Of a DNA stretch of 64,000 nucleotides, positions 43,793 through 53,289 are shown one piece after another. The stretch is from the NCBI RefSeq assembly GCF_006716865.1, contig NZ_VFPT01000001.1, positions 2,785,001 through 2,849,000 of the forward strand, in the 5' to 3' direction. The DNA comes from Roseinatronobacter monicus. GTDB lineage: Bacteria > Pseudomonadota > Alphaproteobacteria > Rhodobacterales > Rhodobacteraceae. A program made the translations under genes and the position numbers. Below the pieces are notes generated by a model. The model was not told where the DNA came from and did not search any database. It was given only the letters and a program-made list of their open reading frames with translations. The stretch's first letter is position 1. Each line of letters opens with the position of its first letter.

Positions 43793-44935
43793 ATGGATTT
43801 CGCTTTGACCGAGGAACAGAGCGCGATTTTCGACATGGCCGAAAGTTTCGGGGCAGAGCATATCGCCCCCTTCGCCCGCGACTGGGAAGCACAAGGCACG
43901 ATCCCGAAAGCGTTGTGGGGGCAATTCGCAGAACTTGGCTTCGGGGGCTTGTATGTCCGCGAAGAGTCGGGCGGCGCAGGACTGTCGCGGCTGGAGGCGA
44001 CATTGATCTTTGAGGCGTTGTCAAAGGCTTGCCCATCGGTTGCGGCCTTTTTGTCGATCCACAACATGTGCGCGGCAATGATTGACAAATTCGGATCGGA
44101 CGCGATGCGGGCCGAATTTCTGCCGCGCGTGATCGCGCTTGAATGCTTCATGTCCTATTGCCTGACCGAACCCGGGTCGGGGTCGGATGCGGCAGCGCTC
44201 AAGACGCGGGCGGTGCGCGACAACGAAGGCTATATCCTGAACGGAACCAAGGCGTTCATCTCAGGGGGCGGCTATTCAGATGGCTATATCGTTATGGCGC
44301 GCACCGGCGAAGATGGGCCAAAGGGCATTTCCGCACTGGTGGTGATGGACGGCGCGCAAGGTCTGAGTTTCGGCGGGCTGGAAGACAAGATGGGCTGGCG
44401 TTCGCAACCCACACGGCAGGTGCAGCTTGACGATTGCCACGTGGGCGCAGATGCTCTGCTCGGCGAAGAGGGGCGCGGCTTTGCCTATGCCATGGCAGGG
44501 CTGGATGGCGGGCGCTTGAATATCGCGGCGTGCTCGCTTGGGGGGGCGCAAGCGGCGCTGGATGCAACACTGGCCTATATGGGCGAGCGCCGCGCCTTCG
44601 GGCAAAGCATCGACCAGTTTCAGGGGCTGCAATTCCGGCTGGCCGATATGGAGATAGAGTTGCAGGCCGCGCGGGTCTTTCTGCGCCAAGCCGCGTGGAA
44701 ACTGGACCAAGGCGCACCCGACGCGACCAAATTCTGCGCAATGGCCAAGAAATTCGTGACCGAGGCAGGCAGCCGCATTGCCGACCAATGCCTGCAACTG
44801 CATGGCGGCTATGGCTATCTGGCCGATTATGGCATCGAGAAGCTGGTGCGCGATTTGCGGGTGCACCAGATCCTAGAGGGCACGAATGAAATCATGCGCC
44901 TGATCGTGGCGCGGCAAATGCTGGCGGCGCGCTGA
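43793..44935 (+). CDS. Isobutyryl-CoA dehydrogenase-type acyl-CoA dehydrogenase
   Basis: A 380-residue FAD enzyme of the acyl-CoA dehydrogenase family. The blocks MSYCLTEPGSGSDAA, GTKAFISGGGYSDGYIVMAR, GEEGRGFAYAM and the C-terminal VRDLRVHQILEGTNEIMRLI (catalytic glutamate in LEGTNE) are normal. Its neighbours, 3-hydroxyisobutyryl-CoA hydrolase, mmsB and mmsA, point to isobutyryl-CoA to methacrylyl-CoA, the first dehydrogenation of valine breakdown. The stop overlaps the next start (TGATG). Confidence 0.93.
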   Translation: MDFALTEEQSAIFDMAESFGAEHIAPFARDWEAQGTIPKALWGQFAELGFGGLYVREESGGAGLSRLEATLIFEALSKACPSVAAFLSIHNMCAAMIDKFGSDAMRAEFLPRVIALECFMSYCLTEPGSGSDAAALKTRAVRDNEGYILNGTKAFISGGGYSDGYIVMARTGEDGPKGISALVVMDGAQGLSFGGLEDKMGWRSQPTRQVQLDDCHVGADALLGEEGRGFAYAMAGLDGGRLNIAACSLGGAQAALDATLAYMGERRAFGQSIDQFQGLQFRLADMEIELQAARVFLRQAAWKLDQGAPDATKFCAMAKKFVTEAGSRIADQCLQLHGGYGYLADYGIEKLVRDLRVHQILEGTNEIMRLIVARQMLAAR

Positions 44936-45984
44936 TGACAGATATTGACATCCGCATTGAGGGGCGCGCAGGCCGGATCACCCTGACCCGGCCAAAGGCG
45001 CTGAATGCGCTGAGCTATGAGATGTGTCTTGCCATCGACGCGGCGCTCAAAGACTGGGCGCGCGATGACGCGGTCGCACTCGTGCTGATCGACGCGGCCG
45101 GTGACAAGGCATTCTGCGCAGGCGGTGACATTGCTCAGATGTATTCCACAGGCAAGTCGGGCGATTACAGCTATGGCCGCCAGTTCTGGTCAGATGAATA
45201 CGGCATGAATGCGCGACTGGCGGAATACTCCAAGCCCATCGTCAGCTTTCTGCAAGGTTTCGTAATGGGCGGCGGTGTCGGGGTGGGGTGTCACGCCAGT
45301 CACCGGATTGTGGGCGAGACGAGCCAGATATCCATGCCCGAATGCGGCATAGGTCTGGTGCCCGATGTGGGCGGGTCATGGATACTGTCGCGCGCACCCG
45401 GTGCCTTGGGGGCCTATCTGGGCCTGACAGGCGCGCGTATGGGGCCGGGGGATGCGATCCGCGCGGGCTTTGCCGATCTGTTCATCCCGCAGGATCACTG
45501 GGACAGCCTGAAAGCGCAGCTTGTGGCCACAGGTGACACTGGCGCGCTACAGGGCAGCCCCGCACCAGAGGCCGCACTTGCGGCCCATCACGACAGTATT
45601 AATGCCGCTTTCGGCCAAGACAGCCTGCCCGCGATTGCTCAGGCGCTCGAGCAAGATGACAGCACATTCGCCGCCAAGGCACTGCAAGCCCTGCTGCGCA
45701 ATTCACCGCTGAGCATGGCCTGCACGCTTGCCATGCTGCGCAATCTTGGTGCGCAAGCCAGCATCCGCGACGCGCTTGCGCAGGAATACCGCTTTACATG
45801 GCGCGCCATGGAGCACGCGGATTTTCTCGAAGGCATCCGCGCGGCAATCATCGACAAGGACCGCGCCCCCCGCTGGCGCCATGCCCATCTTGCAGACGTA
45901 ACACAGGCCGAGGCCAGCGCCATGCTGGCCGCGCTTGGCGCGGATGAGCTGACATTCGAGACATTGGAGGAGACACATAAATGA
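44935..45984 (+). CDS. 3-Hydroxyisobutyryl-CoA hydrolase (enoyl-CoA hydratase family)
   Basis: A 349-residue crotonase-fold enzyme. RITLTRPKALNALSYEM, AFCAGGDIAQMYSTG (oxyanion hole), FLQGFVMGGGVGVGCHASHR and ISMPECGIGLVPDVGGSW with the hydrolase glutamate and aspartate mark the HIBYL-CoA hydrolase group, which is longer than ordinary hydratases. It frees 3-hydroxyisobutyrate for the next gene, mmsB, whose start overlaps its stop (ATGA). Confidence 0.94.
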   Translation: MTDIDIRIEGRAGRITLTRPKALNALSYEMCLAIDAALKDWARDDAVALVLIDAAGDKAFCAGGDIAQMYSTGKSGDYSYGRQFWSDEYGMNARLAEYSKPIVSFLQGFVMGGGVGVGCHASHRIVGETSQISMPECGIGLVPDVGGSWILSRAPGALGAYLGLTGARMGPGDAIRAGFADLFIPQDHWDSLKAQLVATGDTGALQGSPAPEAALAAHHDSINAAFGQDSLPAIAQALEQDDSTFAAKALQALLRNSPLSMACTLAMLRNLGAQASIRDALAQEYRFTWRAMEHADFLEGIRAAIIDKDRAPRWRHAHLADVTQAEASAMLAALGADELTFETLEETHK

Positions 45985-46853
45985 AAATCGGTTTCATTGG
46001 GCTGGGCAATATGGGTGCGCCGATGGCCGCGAATCTGGCGCGCGCGGGCCATGAGGTGACAGGCTTCGACCTTGCCGCCCCCTGCCCCGAGGACGTGAAC
46101 AAGGCGCAAGACGCAGATGATGCGGTGCGCGGGGCCGATGTGGTCATTACCATGCTGCCCAACGGCGCGATTCTGCGCGATGTGGCCGCACAGGTCATTC
46201 CGGCCATGCAAAGTGGTGCTGTGCTGTGCGACTGCTCGACTGTGGATGTCGAAAGTGCCCGCGCCGTGGCACAGATGGCCTTGGCCGCAGGGCTGGGCGC
46301 GCTGGACGCACCTGTATCGGGCGGGGTCGGGGGTGCTGGTGCGGGCACGCTGACCTTCATGGTGGGGGGCAGCGACAGCGCATTTGCGACCGTTCTGCCC
46401 TTGTTCGAGATCATGGGCCAGAAGGCCGTGCATTGCGGCGCCGCCGGGGCCGGACAGGCCGCCAAGATCTGCAACAACATGATCCTTGGCGCAACCATGG
46501 CGGTCACCTGCGAAGCTTTCGCACTGGCCGACAAGCTGGGGCTGGATCGCGCGCGGATGTTCGATGTGGTGTCCACTTCGTCGGGTTATAGCTGGTCGAT
46601 GAATGCCTATTGCCCCGCCCCCGGCATCGGCCCGCAAAGCCCGGCAGATAACGACTATCGCCCCGGCTTCGCAGCCGAGTTGATGCTCAAGGATCTGCGC
46701 CTGTCGCAGCAAGCCGCAGACGCGGTGGATGCCGATACACCGATGGGCGCGCGGGCGACAGAGCTCTATACCGATTTTGTCGAGAACGAGGATGGGCGCG
46801 GGCGCGATTTCTCGGCCCTGCTGCCCCGCTTCACGACACGTGGCCGCAGTTAG
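45981..46853 (+). CDS. mmsB: 3-Hydroxyisobutyrate dehydrogenase
   Basis: A 290-residue NAD-dependent beta-hydroxyacid dehydrogenase. The Rossmann motif IGFIGLGNMGAPMAANLARAG opens the protein (residues 3-23, split by eye), LDAPVSGGVGGAGAGTLTFM is the substrate loop, and AAGAGQAAKICNNMILG contains the catalytic lysine. It makes methylmalonate semialdehyde, which MmsA then uses. Last gene of the valine operon. A 195-base gap and tRNA-Gln follow. Confidence 0.96.
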   Translation: MKIGFIGLGNMGAPMAANLARAGHEVTGFDLAAPCPEDVNKAQDADDAVRGADVVITMLPNGAILRDVAAQVIPAMQSGAVLCDCSTVDVESARAVAQMALAAGLGALDAPVSGGVGGAGAGTLTFMVGGSDSAFATVLPLFEIMGQKAVHCGAAGAGQAAKICNNMILGATMAVTCEAFALADKLGLDRARMFDVVSTSSGYSWSMNAYCPAPGIGPQSPADNDYRPGFAAELMLKDLRLSQQAADAVDADTPMGARATELYTDFVENEDGRGRDFSALLPRFTTRGRS

Positions 46854-47048
46854 GCGCCGGGTTGGCAGATGGGCAGGGCGGGGCGTTTGCGCATTTGCAG
46901 CCGCGCCCGGCACTCTGCCATGCCTGTTGCGAGCAGCAATCTGCCCGGCATGACTGCCCCTGTCCGGGGGCAAGCAAAATTGTTGTAAAATGGCCTGAAG
47001 AATGGGCTTGCAGCCCCGCGCATGCTTGGATAAAACCCGCCGCAGAGT

Positions 47049-47120
47049 TGGGGTGTAGCCAAGTGGTAAGGCATCGGTTTTTGGTACCGTGTATCGTAGG
47101 TTCGAATCCTACCACCCCAG
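47049..47120 (+). tRNA. tRNA-Gln (anticodon TTG)
   Basis: TGGGGTG acceptor pairs with CACCCCA. The D-arm GCCAAGTGGTAAGGC, an anticodon loop TTTTGGT with anticodon TTG at 47081-47083, and the T-arm GTAGGTTCGAATCCTAC follow. An encoded CCA comes next at 47121-47123. The lowest anticodon-stem pair looks like T-T. An AT-rich accessory block starts immediately downstream. Confidence 0.95.
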
Positions 47121-47289
47121 CCAAATTTTCCAAGTCACTGCAAGAACACTGCGCGCTGTAGCGGTTCATTACTGCATACTTGACGCCGAGAGCATCATAA
47201 TCCATTCACGCCTCGGGCGGTTATCGCAACGGGGACTGCCGCGACAGGCAAAGCTTCTCGCAAATTCAGGGGCTTCGGTGCACCAAAAG

Positions 47290-48051
47290 ATGCAACTTGA
47301 TGGGACAGATCATTGGCAGGTGTTTGTTGTGTCTTTACAGGATGCAACGGACCGGCGTGACAAGATCAAGTGTCAGTTGTCAGCGTGCTCGATCCCATTC
47401 GAATTTGTCGATGCAATCGACGGGCGCGCGGGTCTGGCGGCGGAACACGAAGCGCTGATCGACCGCCCCGGTACAGAGGTTCAGTTCGGCCGCAGGATGA
47501 CGGACGCAGAATATGCCTGCGCCCTGTCGCATATGTCAATCTACAGACGGATCGTTGAGGGCAGCTTGCCGGGCGCAGTCATTCTTGAAGATGACGCAAT
47601 CATCGGGGCTATGTTCAAGACCTTTTACCAGAACCGTGCCTATGGGTGTACTGACCTGATTCAACTGGATCATATGCATGGCGATATCTGGAAGTTCTCC
47701 AAGCGAGAGCCATTGATTGAAGGGGTCAAGATTGCAAAGGCAGCCCGCAATGCAAGCCTAGCCACAGGCTATTCGATCAGTCACAAAGCCGCTGCACATA
47801 TCCTCAAATACGGCCTGCCCCTTCGCGGGCCTGCCGACTGGCCTTGTAATGTCACTGTGTTGCCTACTATGCTTGCGCTTCCCCGCGTGGTGGATCACCC
47901 GGAGTGGGAGCATGGCGATTCCGCGATTGAGGCTGAGCGCCGCGCAATTCAATCAGAAATTGTTAAAGAGAAACGCAACCTTCGTCGATTTTTCAAATGG
48001 GCTTACTGGCGGCGTTGGTGGTTTAAGAGGCGCACGACGAGGATATCATAG
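47290..48051 (+). CDS. Glycosyltransferase family 25 (LPS-type)
   Basis: A protein of about 253 residues. WQVFVVSLQDATDRRDKI, FEFVDAIDGRAG, ALSHMSIYRRIVEG and GAVILEDDAIIG (the DxD-like EDD) are the GT25 pattern seen in enzymes that add galactose to lipooligosaccharide. The C-terminus is very basic (RRFFKWAYWRRWWFKRRTT), suiting membrane contact. The start is uncertain: ATG 47290 or GTG 47278. Longer frames would overlap tRNA-Gln. Composition is lower in GC than the flanking core genes, suggesting acquisition. Confidence 0.88.
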   Translation: MQLDGTDHWQVFVVSLQDATDRRDKIKCQLSACSIPFEFVDAIDGRAGLAAEHEALIDRPGTEVQFGRRMTDAEYACALSHMSIYRRIVEGSLPGAVILEDDAIIGAMFKTFYQNRAYGCTDLIQLDHMHGDIWKFSKREPLIEGVKIAKAARNASLATGYSISHKAAAHILKYGLPLRGPADWPCNVTVLPTMLALPRVVDHPEWEHGDSAIEAERRAIQSEIVKEKRNLRRFFKWAYWRRWWFKRRTTRIS

Positions 48052-48225
48052 ATATAAATTATCTCTTTAAGCCAAATTAAAAAATTAATCTTACACACTG
48101 CTTGTTCCCATATAGAAAACAAAAAATCAAGTTTTTACACCCCAAACCTTCTATTTTGAAATTCAAAAAAGATTGGTTTTACATAAGGCAACGCAGGAAC
48201 CCAAACAAGCGCTGAACTGATAGGA

Positions 48226-49893
48226 CCCGCATTCCCCAAGTAAATCTATGATTTTGCTGTCCTAACCATGGTATTTCTTATATAAATCATGGTGTTGATG
48301 GATGCAGGGGGCGAGTTTTATGGATCACCCAGAGGGTGCGGGCTTGCAGCGAGCAGATCGGGTGGATTTCGACCCTCGCGTGCGACTGGAATTTCGCGGC
48401 ACTCAGCTCAGCTCCGACGGTGGCCTTCTGGTGATGCGCGAGCTGGATGACGCGCTCGGGCTGTCTGGCCTCGCGTCTGCGGCGCTGTGCGACAACCGCA
48501 CCGGCAAGAACACCGTCCATCGGCTCGACGGGCTGTTCCGGCAGTCAGTGTTCGGGCGGCTGGCCGGATACGAGGACGTCAACGATGCCGACCGTCTCGC
48601 GCTCGATCCCGTGATGCGTCAGGTTGTTGGTGGTCGGGCTGTCGATGCGCAAGCGGCCTCGGCCTCACAGATGGGGCGGTTCGAGACCGAGACGCTGGCC
48701 TTGCCCGAGAACCGGGCGGCACTGGCCGACCTGAACGGCCAGTGGATCGACCGGTTTCATGACCGCAACGGGCTGAAGTTCATCGTGCTGGACATGGACA
48801 GCTCGGTCAGCCCCACCCACGGCGATCAGGAAGGTTCCGCCTGGAACGGGCATTTCGACTGCACCTGCTATCATCCGAACTTTCTGTTCAACCAGTTCGG
48901 GATGCTGGAACGCTGCGCCCTACGCAATGGCAACGTCCATAGTGCTGATGGCTGGCGGGACGTCCTCGACCCCGTCATCGCCCGATATGCCAAGCGCGAC
49001 ATCATGCGCTTATTCCGCGCCGATGCCGCCTATGCGAACCCCGCGATCTATGCGCGGCTGGAAGAAGTAGGCTATTTCTACGCCATCCGACTACCCGCCA
49101 ACAGCGTCCTGCGCGAGAAGATCGCGCATCGGCTGAACCGGCCCGTAGGGCGGCCTTCGCTGACCAAGGTGAAGCGGTTCTTTGAGGATTTCCACTATCA
49201 GGCCGCGTCCTGGGACAAGGAGCGCCGCGTGATTGCCAAGATCGAATGGCACCCAGGCGAGCTGTTCCCGCGTGTTGGCTTCATCGTCACCAACTTGCCG
49301 ATGGAACCGGATTGGGTGGTTCGGTTCTACAACCAGCGCGGCACGGCCGAGCAGCATATCAAGGAGGGCAAATACGCCTTCCACTGGACGCGGCTGTCAT
49401 GCCGGAAGTTCCGCGACAACGAGGTGCGGCTGCAATTGCACGCGCTGGCTTACAATCTGGCAACCTTCCTGCGCTGCATCGAGCTGCCCGAGGCCATGGC
49501 CGACTGGTCATTGACCAGCCTGCAACTGAAGCTGATCAAGATCGGGGCGCGTGTCGTCCGCCACGCCCGCGCCATCACCTTCCAACTGGCCGAGGTCGCG
49601 GTGACTGGCCCAATGGTGCGCGCCATCCTTGCCGCCATCCGCCGATTGCGAGCGCCACCGCTATGCGCATGACCGCGATCCGGACCCAAACTGAACGAAA
49701 GCGGCAGGACAGGTCCGTCCACCGCGCTGAAAAACGTCGCCGCCGAGCCGGGATGCTGCGGGCTCCTGGCCCGATCCGCCCAACTCCAGGCGTTTGCGCG
49801 ACCGCAGACGCCGCTCGGGACGAAAAACGCTTGATCAACTGGCGCAATCAGGCGATCTTGACGTCAGACGGCAGGCCACTTGGGAAATGTCGG
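48226..49893 (+). mobile_element. IS1380-family insertion sequence
   Basis: A 1668-base element. Ends are CCCGCATTCCCCAAGT (48226-48241) and, reversed, CCGACATTTCCCAAGT at the right. It is flanked by a 5-base duplication TAGGA (48221-48225 and 49894-49898). It inserted into the ribosome binding site region of the next gene; the right-hand TAGGAG copy still lies ten bases before that ATG. A remnant of a related element is at 1866-1992. Confidence 0.92.
48320..49672 (+). CDS. IS1380-family transposase
   Basis: A 450-residue DDE transposase. VRLEFRGTQLSSDGGLLVMR is the N-terminal signature, KFIVLDMDSSVSPTHGDQEG the first catalytic block, IMRLFRADAAYANPAIYARL the second, and FYNQRGTAEQHIKEGKYAFHW holds the catalytic glutamate. 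I chose ATG 48320; an earlier in-frame ATG at 48302 adds six residues. It is intact and probably active. Confidence 0.95.
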   Translation: MDHPEGAGLQRADRVDFDPRVRLEFRGTQLSSDGGLLVMRELDDALGLSGLASAALCDNRTGKNTVHRLDGLFRQSVFGRLAGYEDVNDADRLALDPVMRQVVGGRAVDAQAASASQMGRFETETLALPENRAALADLNGQWIDRFHDRNGLKFIVLDMDSSVSPTHGDQEGSAWNGHFDCTCYHPNFLFNQFGMLERCALRNGNVHSADGWRDVLDPVIARYAKRDIMRLFRADAAYANPAIYARLEEVGYFYAIRLPANSVLREKIAHRLNRPVGRPSLTKVKRFFEDFHYQAASWDKERRVIAKIEWHPGELFPRVGFIVTNLPMEPDWVVRFYNQRGTAEQHIKEGKYAFHWTRLSCRKFRDNEVRLQLHALAYNLATFLRCIELPEAMADWSLTSLQLKLIKIGARVVRHARAITFQLAEVAVTGPMVRAILAAIRRLRAPPLCA

Positions 49894-50204
49894 TAGGAGA
49901 CTTTCGTTATGGATATCAAGGTAATAATTCTCTGCGGGGGCGAAGCTGAGCGGTGGAATAATTACTTGGGTGTCAAAAAGCATTTTGTACCAGTATATGG
50001 TGAGCCACTTCTAAAAAATACTATTCTGAAGCTTCAGATGGAAGGAGTCGATGACATTACCATTGCGGGACGCGGGAACGAGTACAAGATAGAAGGCACA
50101 GAATTTCTATATATTCCGCGAGATTCGATCATAGATTCTGCTCAGAAGCTCCAAAGCTCGAGAAGAATTTGGGCATGCGGCAAGAACACTGCTCTAATTT
50201 TTGG

Positions 50205-51695
50205 GGCTATTTCGCGGTTTGTGTGGGTGGCTTGGTTTCCGTTCATTTGCCTGTGGCACAAGATGTTGTGCGGTAGGGTGACGCTGGTAAGTGGGTGAGA
50301 TTGCCTGCGATGAGGTATGACATGTTGATGAGGTTGCGGGTTTTGCGATACCCGCGCGCCCGAGCCTTTGCGGCCTGAATGAGGCCGTTGATGGCTTCGA
50401 CAGCGCCGTTGCTCAGATCGCTGTCAAAACCGTTAAGTATACCATCCCAGTGCGCCTTGAGTGTCAGAGCGAGTTTCTTGAATGCTGGCAGCCTGCTGCG
50501 GCGCGCCCATTGAAACCAGGCGGTAAGCCGTTCTTCGGCCTCTGCCTTGGACTCGGCTTCAGCAAAGATGTCGCGCAAAGCCTCTTTCAAGCGAAACGCG
50601 CGTCCTGTTTTCAGGTGCATCCGAGATAGATCATGATGCTGTGTGATCTGCCGCTTCGTCCATCTCTTCTTGTCCTTGAGCCACATCCAGCGGCTGTGTT
50701 TCAACTCAGGTCTGCTGCGTACTTCGGCGCGGCGAACCTCTTCAAGCGCCACATTGGCCAGTTGGATGACATGGAATGGGTCGAAGGTAACATCCGCGTT
50801 CGGCAGATGCTTTGCGACGCCAGAAATGTAGGCCCTACTCATATCGATACAGGCAGCGGAGATGGCATCGGGATCACCGCCATGGGCGCGCAGATCTTCA
50901 CCGAAAGCCGCCACAGTCTTTGCATCACGTCCTTCACAGGCAAAGAGAAGCCTGCCGGCCAGAAGGTCGTGAAATAGGGTGATGTAATTATGCCCGCGGC
51001 GCGCAGCTGTCTCGTCAATCCCAAGGGCGGTCACGGCGCTGAAGTCTTCGCGATCTCGCGCTGACGACACGTAATGGTCAAGAACCCGCCAGAGGCGATC
51101 GTCACCAACATCAAGCATATCAGCAACAGCCTTCACCGGCATCTGTCGCACCAGCGCAATCACAAAGGCTTCAAACAACTGACTGAAACCGCTGCCACTG
51201 CGCGCCCAGGGGACCGGAACCTGTCCGGTCTTGCTACATTGGCTGCAAGCAACACGTGGCACATCGGCATGGATGAAAGCCTTGTGCTCGAAAAAACGCA
51301 GGTGTTCCCAGATCCTGGATCGCGTGTCATGGACGGGCTGATCGGGCGCGCCACAGGAGGGACAAGCAAATCGACTTCCCGCCTTGAAGCGGACGTCAAA
51401 GTGGATCTCTTTGAGTTTGGCGTCAAAACGTACGTCCGTGACACTCCACGGAGCCTGCAGGCCAAGAGCTGTCGTGAACAAACTTGTCTCGGGACCCATG
51501 AATACCTCCTCATCCGCTGGTTTCAGGAAGCTTCACCCTATCCAAAAAAACTGCCGCAGCTCAACAGGCTCGGCGCGTCTGACGCTGCGATATTTGAGGT
51601 CTCCGCGACAGACGCGCCTTATGTTGTGACCACAATATCTGGTAGAAGATTCAATCCGCCGCCCACCAGCAACCCACACAAATCGCGAAGGGACC
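50205..51695 (-). mobile_element. ISL3-family insertion sequence, copy 2
   Basis: A 1491-base element nearly identical to 27225-28715 but inverted. It is flanked by an 8-base duplication ATTTTTGG (50197-50204 and 51696-51703). One difference was noticed, at 51504. Two such copies in opposite orientation 22 kb apart could recombine to invert the DNA between them. Confidence 0.95.
50243..51499 (-). CDS. ISL3-family transposase, copy 2
   Basis: A 418-residue transposase whose protein sequence is the same as the copy at 27421-28677: zinc-binding CPSCGAPDQ and CSQCSKTG, then the DDE core (LGIDETAARRGHN, TFDPFHVIQLANVALEE, SNGAVEAINGLIQAAK). It is intact. Confidence 0.95.
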   Translation of the reverse strand: MGPETSLFTTALGLQAPWSVTDVRFDAKLKEIHFDVRFKAGSRFACPSCGAPDQPVHDTRSRIWEHLRFFEHKAFIHADVPRVACSQCSKTGQVPVPWARSGSGFSQLFEAFVIALVRQMPVKAVADMLDVGDDRLWRVLDHYVSSARDREDFSAVTALGIDETAARRGHNYITLFHDLLAGRLLFACEGRDAKTVAAFGEDLRAHGGDPDAISAACIDMSRAYISGVAKHLPNADVTFDPFHVIQLANVALEEVRRAEVRSRPELKHSRWMWLKDKKRWTKRQITQHHDLSRMHLKTGRAFRLKEALRDIFAEAESKAEAEERLTAWFQWARRSRLPAFKKLALTLKAHWDGILNGFDSDLSNGAVEAINGLIQAAKARARGYRKTRNLINMSYLIAGNLTHLPASPYRTTSCATGK

Positions 51696-52283
51696 ATTTT
51701 TGGTGATGTTTACTTTACACACTCAGCTGTATCTTTAGTATTAGAAAGCTCGTCACCAACAGTAAATTTTATAGGAAGATTGCATGGGAGTAGCATCACT
51801 GGCTGTGCAAGTCCTGAAATATTTGCGATAAATTTTAGTGAAGAAGCTCACCAAATTATTGATGTACTACTTTTAGAGATTTCAAGAAGAAACTCGGATC
51901 AGCCAACTGGCTGGCAACTCTACAAGCTACTTGCCGAAATGGCCGCACTCGGAAAGCTTGATAAAGAATTGAAGATTAAGTTTACTCACATTGACGATTT
52001 GACAGAAGATTTTGACTATCCAGAAGATTATACAGAATGGCTAAGTGCATGTAAGAATGGTAGTTTCTTGGACATCGAAAGAGATCAACGTAAAAAACTT
52101 CACACAGAGAAGCGCAAATGGCAGAAACGCGCCCAGATGTCGCTTGGACTTGGAACTCTATTGGGATTCGCTCTGGGATTTCTGATAAAGTGACTTTAAG
52201 AAAGTCTAATCTCTTATTGTGAGTTGCATCCCAAAACTTCCAGTGGATAAAACAACGCGAGCCTAAGGGACACAGACAGGGCC

Positions 52284-53157
52284 ATGCCCACAGCACCAAT
52301 GCTCTCCATCATAATCCCCACACATCACCGGCCGGACCTGCTGATCCGCGCAGTCTCGTCGGCGTTGTCGAGTTGCGCTGTCTCTGACGAGGTTCTGGTG
52401 GTGGCCGACCGTGACCCCGGCGCGCGGGCGGTGCTGGCGCGGTGGACTGATGATCTGCGCGTGAAGGTTCTGGATAACACAGGTCAGGGCGGTGCCTCGG
52501 ATACGCGGAATTTTGGGGTTGTCGCGGCGACAGGGGACACGGTTCTGTTTCTTGATGATGATGACGCCTTGGTTCCGGGATATGCGGACCGTGTTAGGGC
52601 GATTACGACTGCTACATGGGGATTTGGGTCACAGATAATCCGTCATGATGGTGATGAAAACACGGCCCTGACGCTCCAATCGGATTTGAAGGGCGGGGTT
52701 GCGGGTGCATGGGTGCCATTCAGGCGCAAGATCGCCGCTTTGGGCGCTGGTCTTTGGGTCCGAAGATCGCTTTTCAACGCAGTGGGTGGCCTTTCCTGTG
52801 ACCAGAGAGTTGATGAGGATACGGATTTATGTTGCCGACTTCTTGCAGCGGGCCATCAGCCTTGGATTGACCCCCCATCCAGCCATGATCATCGACCGGC
52901 TTGTGGAAACACCAAGGCTGACAAGCTCGACCGATGCGGAAACGCGCGCGATTTGTTATCTGCGGACCTTTCAGCGCAATATTGCATCCCTGAAACACGC
53001 GCGGGGGGCGGCTGCATTTCTTGCCTTTCGCGCGCAACGCATGATCCTGCGCAGCGAAAGGCTCGATCTGCTGGAGCACCTCTATAAGGATGTGCCGGGG
53101 TTTCACCTCAAGGCGCTGCTGCGTGCCAAACATCTTGTCAAACGGATGAAGGTTTAG
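52284..53157 (+). pseudogene. Glycosyltransferase family 2 gene with frameshift
   Basis: The N-terminal two thirds is a GT-A fold GT2: MLSIIIPTHHRPDLLIRAVS, TGQGGASDTRNFGV and LFLDDDDALVPGYAD (metal-binding DxD). The frame goes wrong at a run of six C (52871-52876). With one C fewer, the codons read on as WIDPHPAMIIDRLVETPRL and continue to a stop at 53157 with a sensible end (HLYKDVPGFHLKALLRAKHL). As given, the protein ends at 53087 in unrelated residues. It may be a mutation, phase variation through the C-run, or a base-calling error. Substrate unknown; surface glycan synthesis likely. Confidence 0.75.
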
Positions 53158-53289
53158 GTGGCGCAATGGCTTCGGCCGGGTCGGGACAGACGCGCAAGTC
53201 GGGCGCATATGCCCCCCATTACTTGCCGCGCCAAGGTCCATCTGATAGCCCCTCTGACATGCCAAATTAGGCCCAAGGGATCGGACAGC

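Larger units (their letters stand above)
49909..52193 (+). pseudogene. Nucleotidyltransferase-like gene split by ISL3
   Basis: Pieces 49909-50204 and 51704-52193 join in frame when ISL3 and one ATTTTTGG copy are removed, giving 261 codons plus stop. The N-terminus IKVIILCGGEAERWNNYLG, with KKHFVPVYGEPLLKNTI, is that of a sugar-phosphate nucleotidyltransferase (GG-x-x-x-R nucleotide loop, then lysine). The C-terminal part is unusual: acidic helices, then RKWQKRAQMSLGLGTLLGFA, a single membrane segment at the very end. A tail-anchored nucleotidyltransferase is not a standard form. Its position next to GT25 and GT2 suggests surface glycan synthesis. The ISL3 insertion stops the product after about 98 residues. 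Confidence 0.78.

Noticed and set aside
47089..47289. Extended N-terminus for the GT25 gene
   Set aside because: It would begin inside tRNA-Gln and adds no family-like residues.
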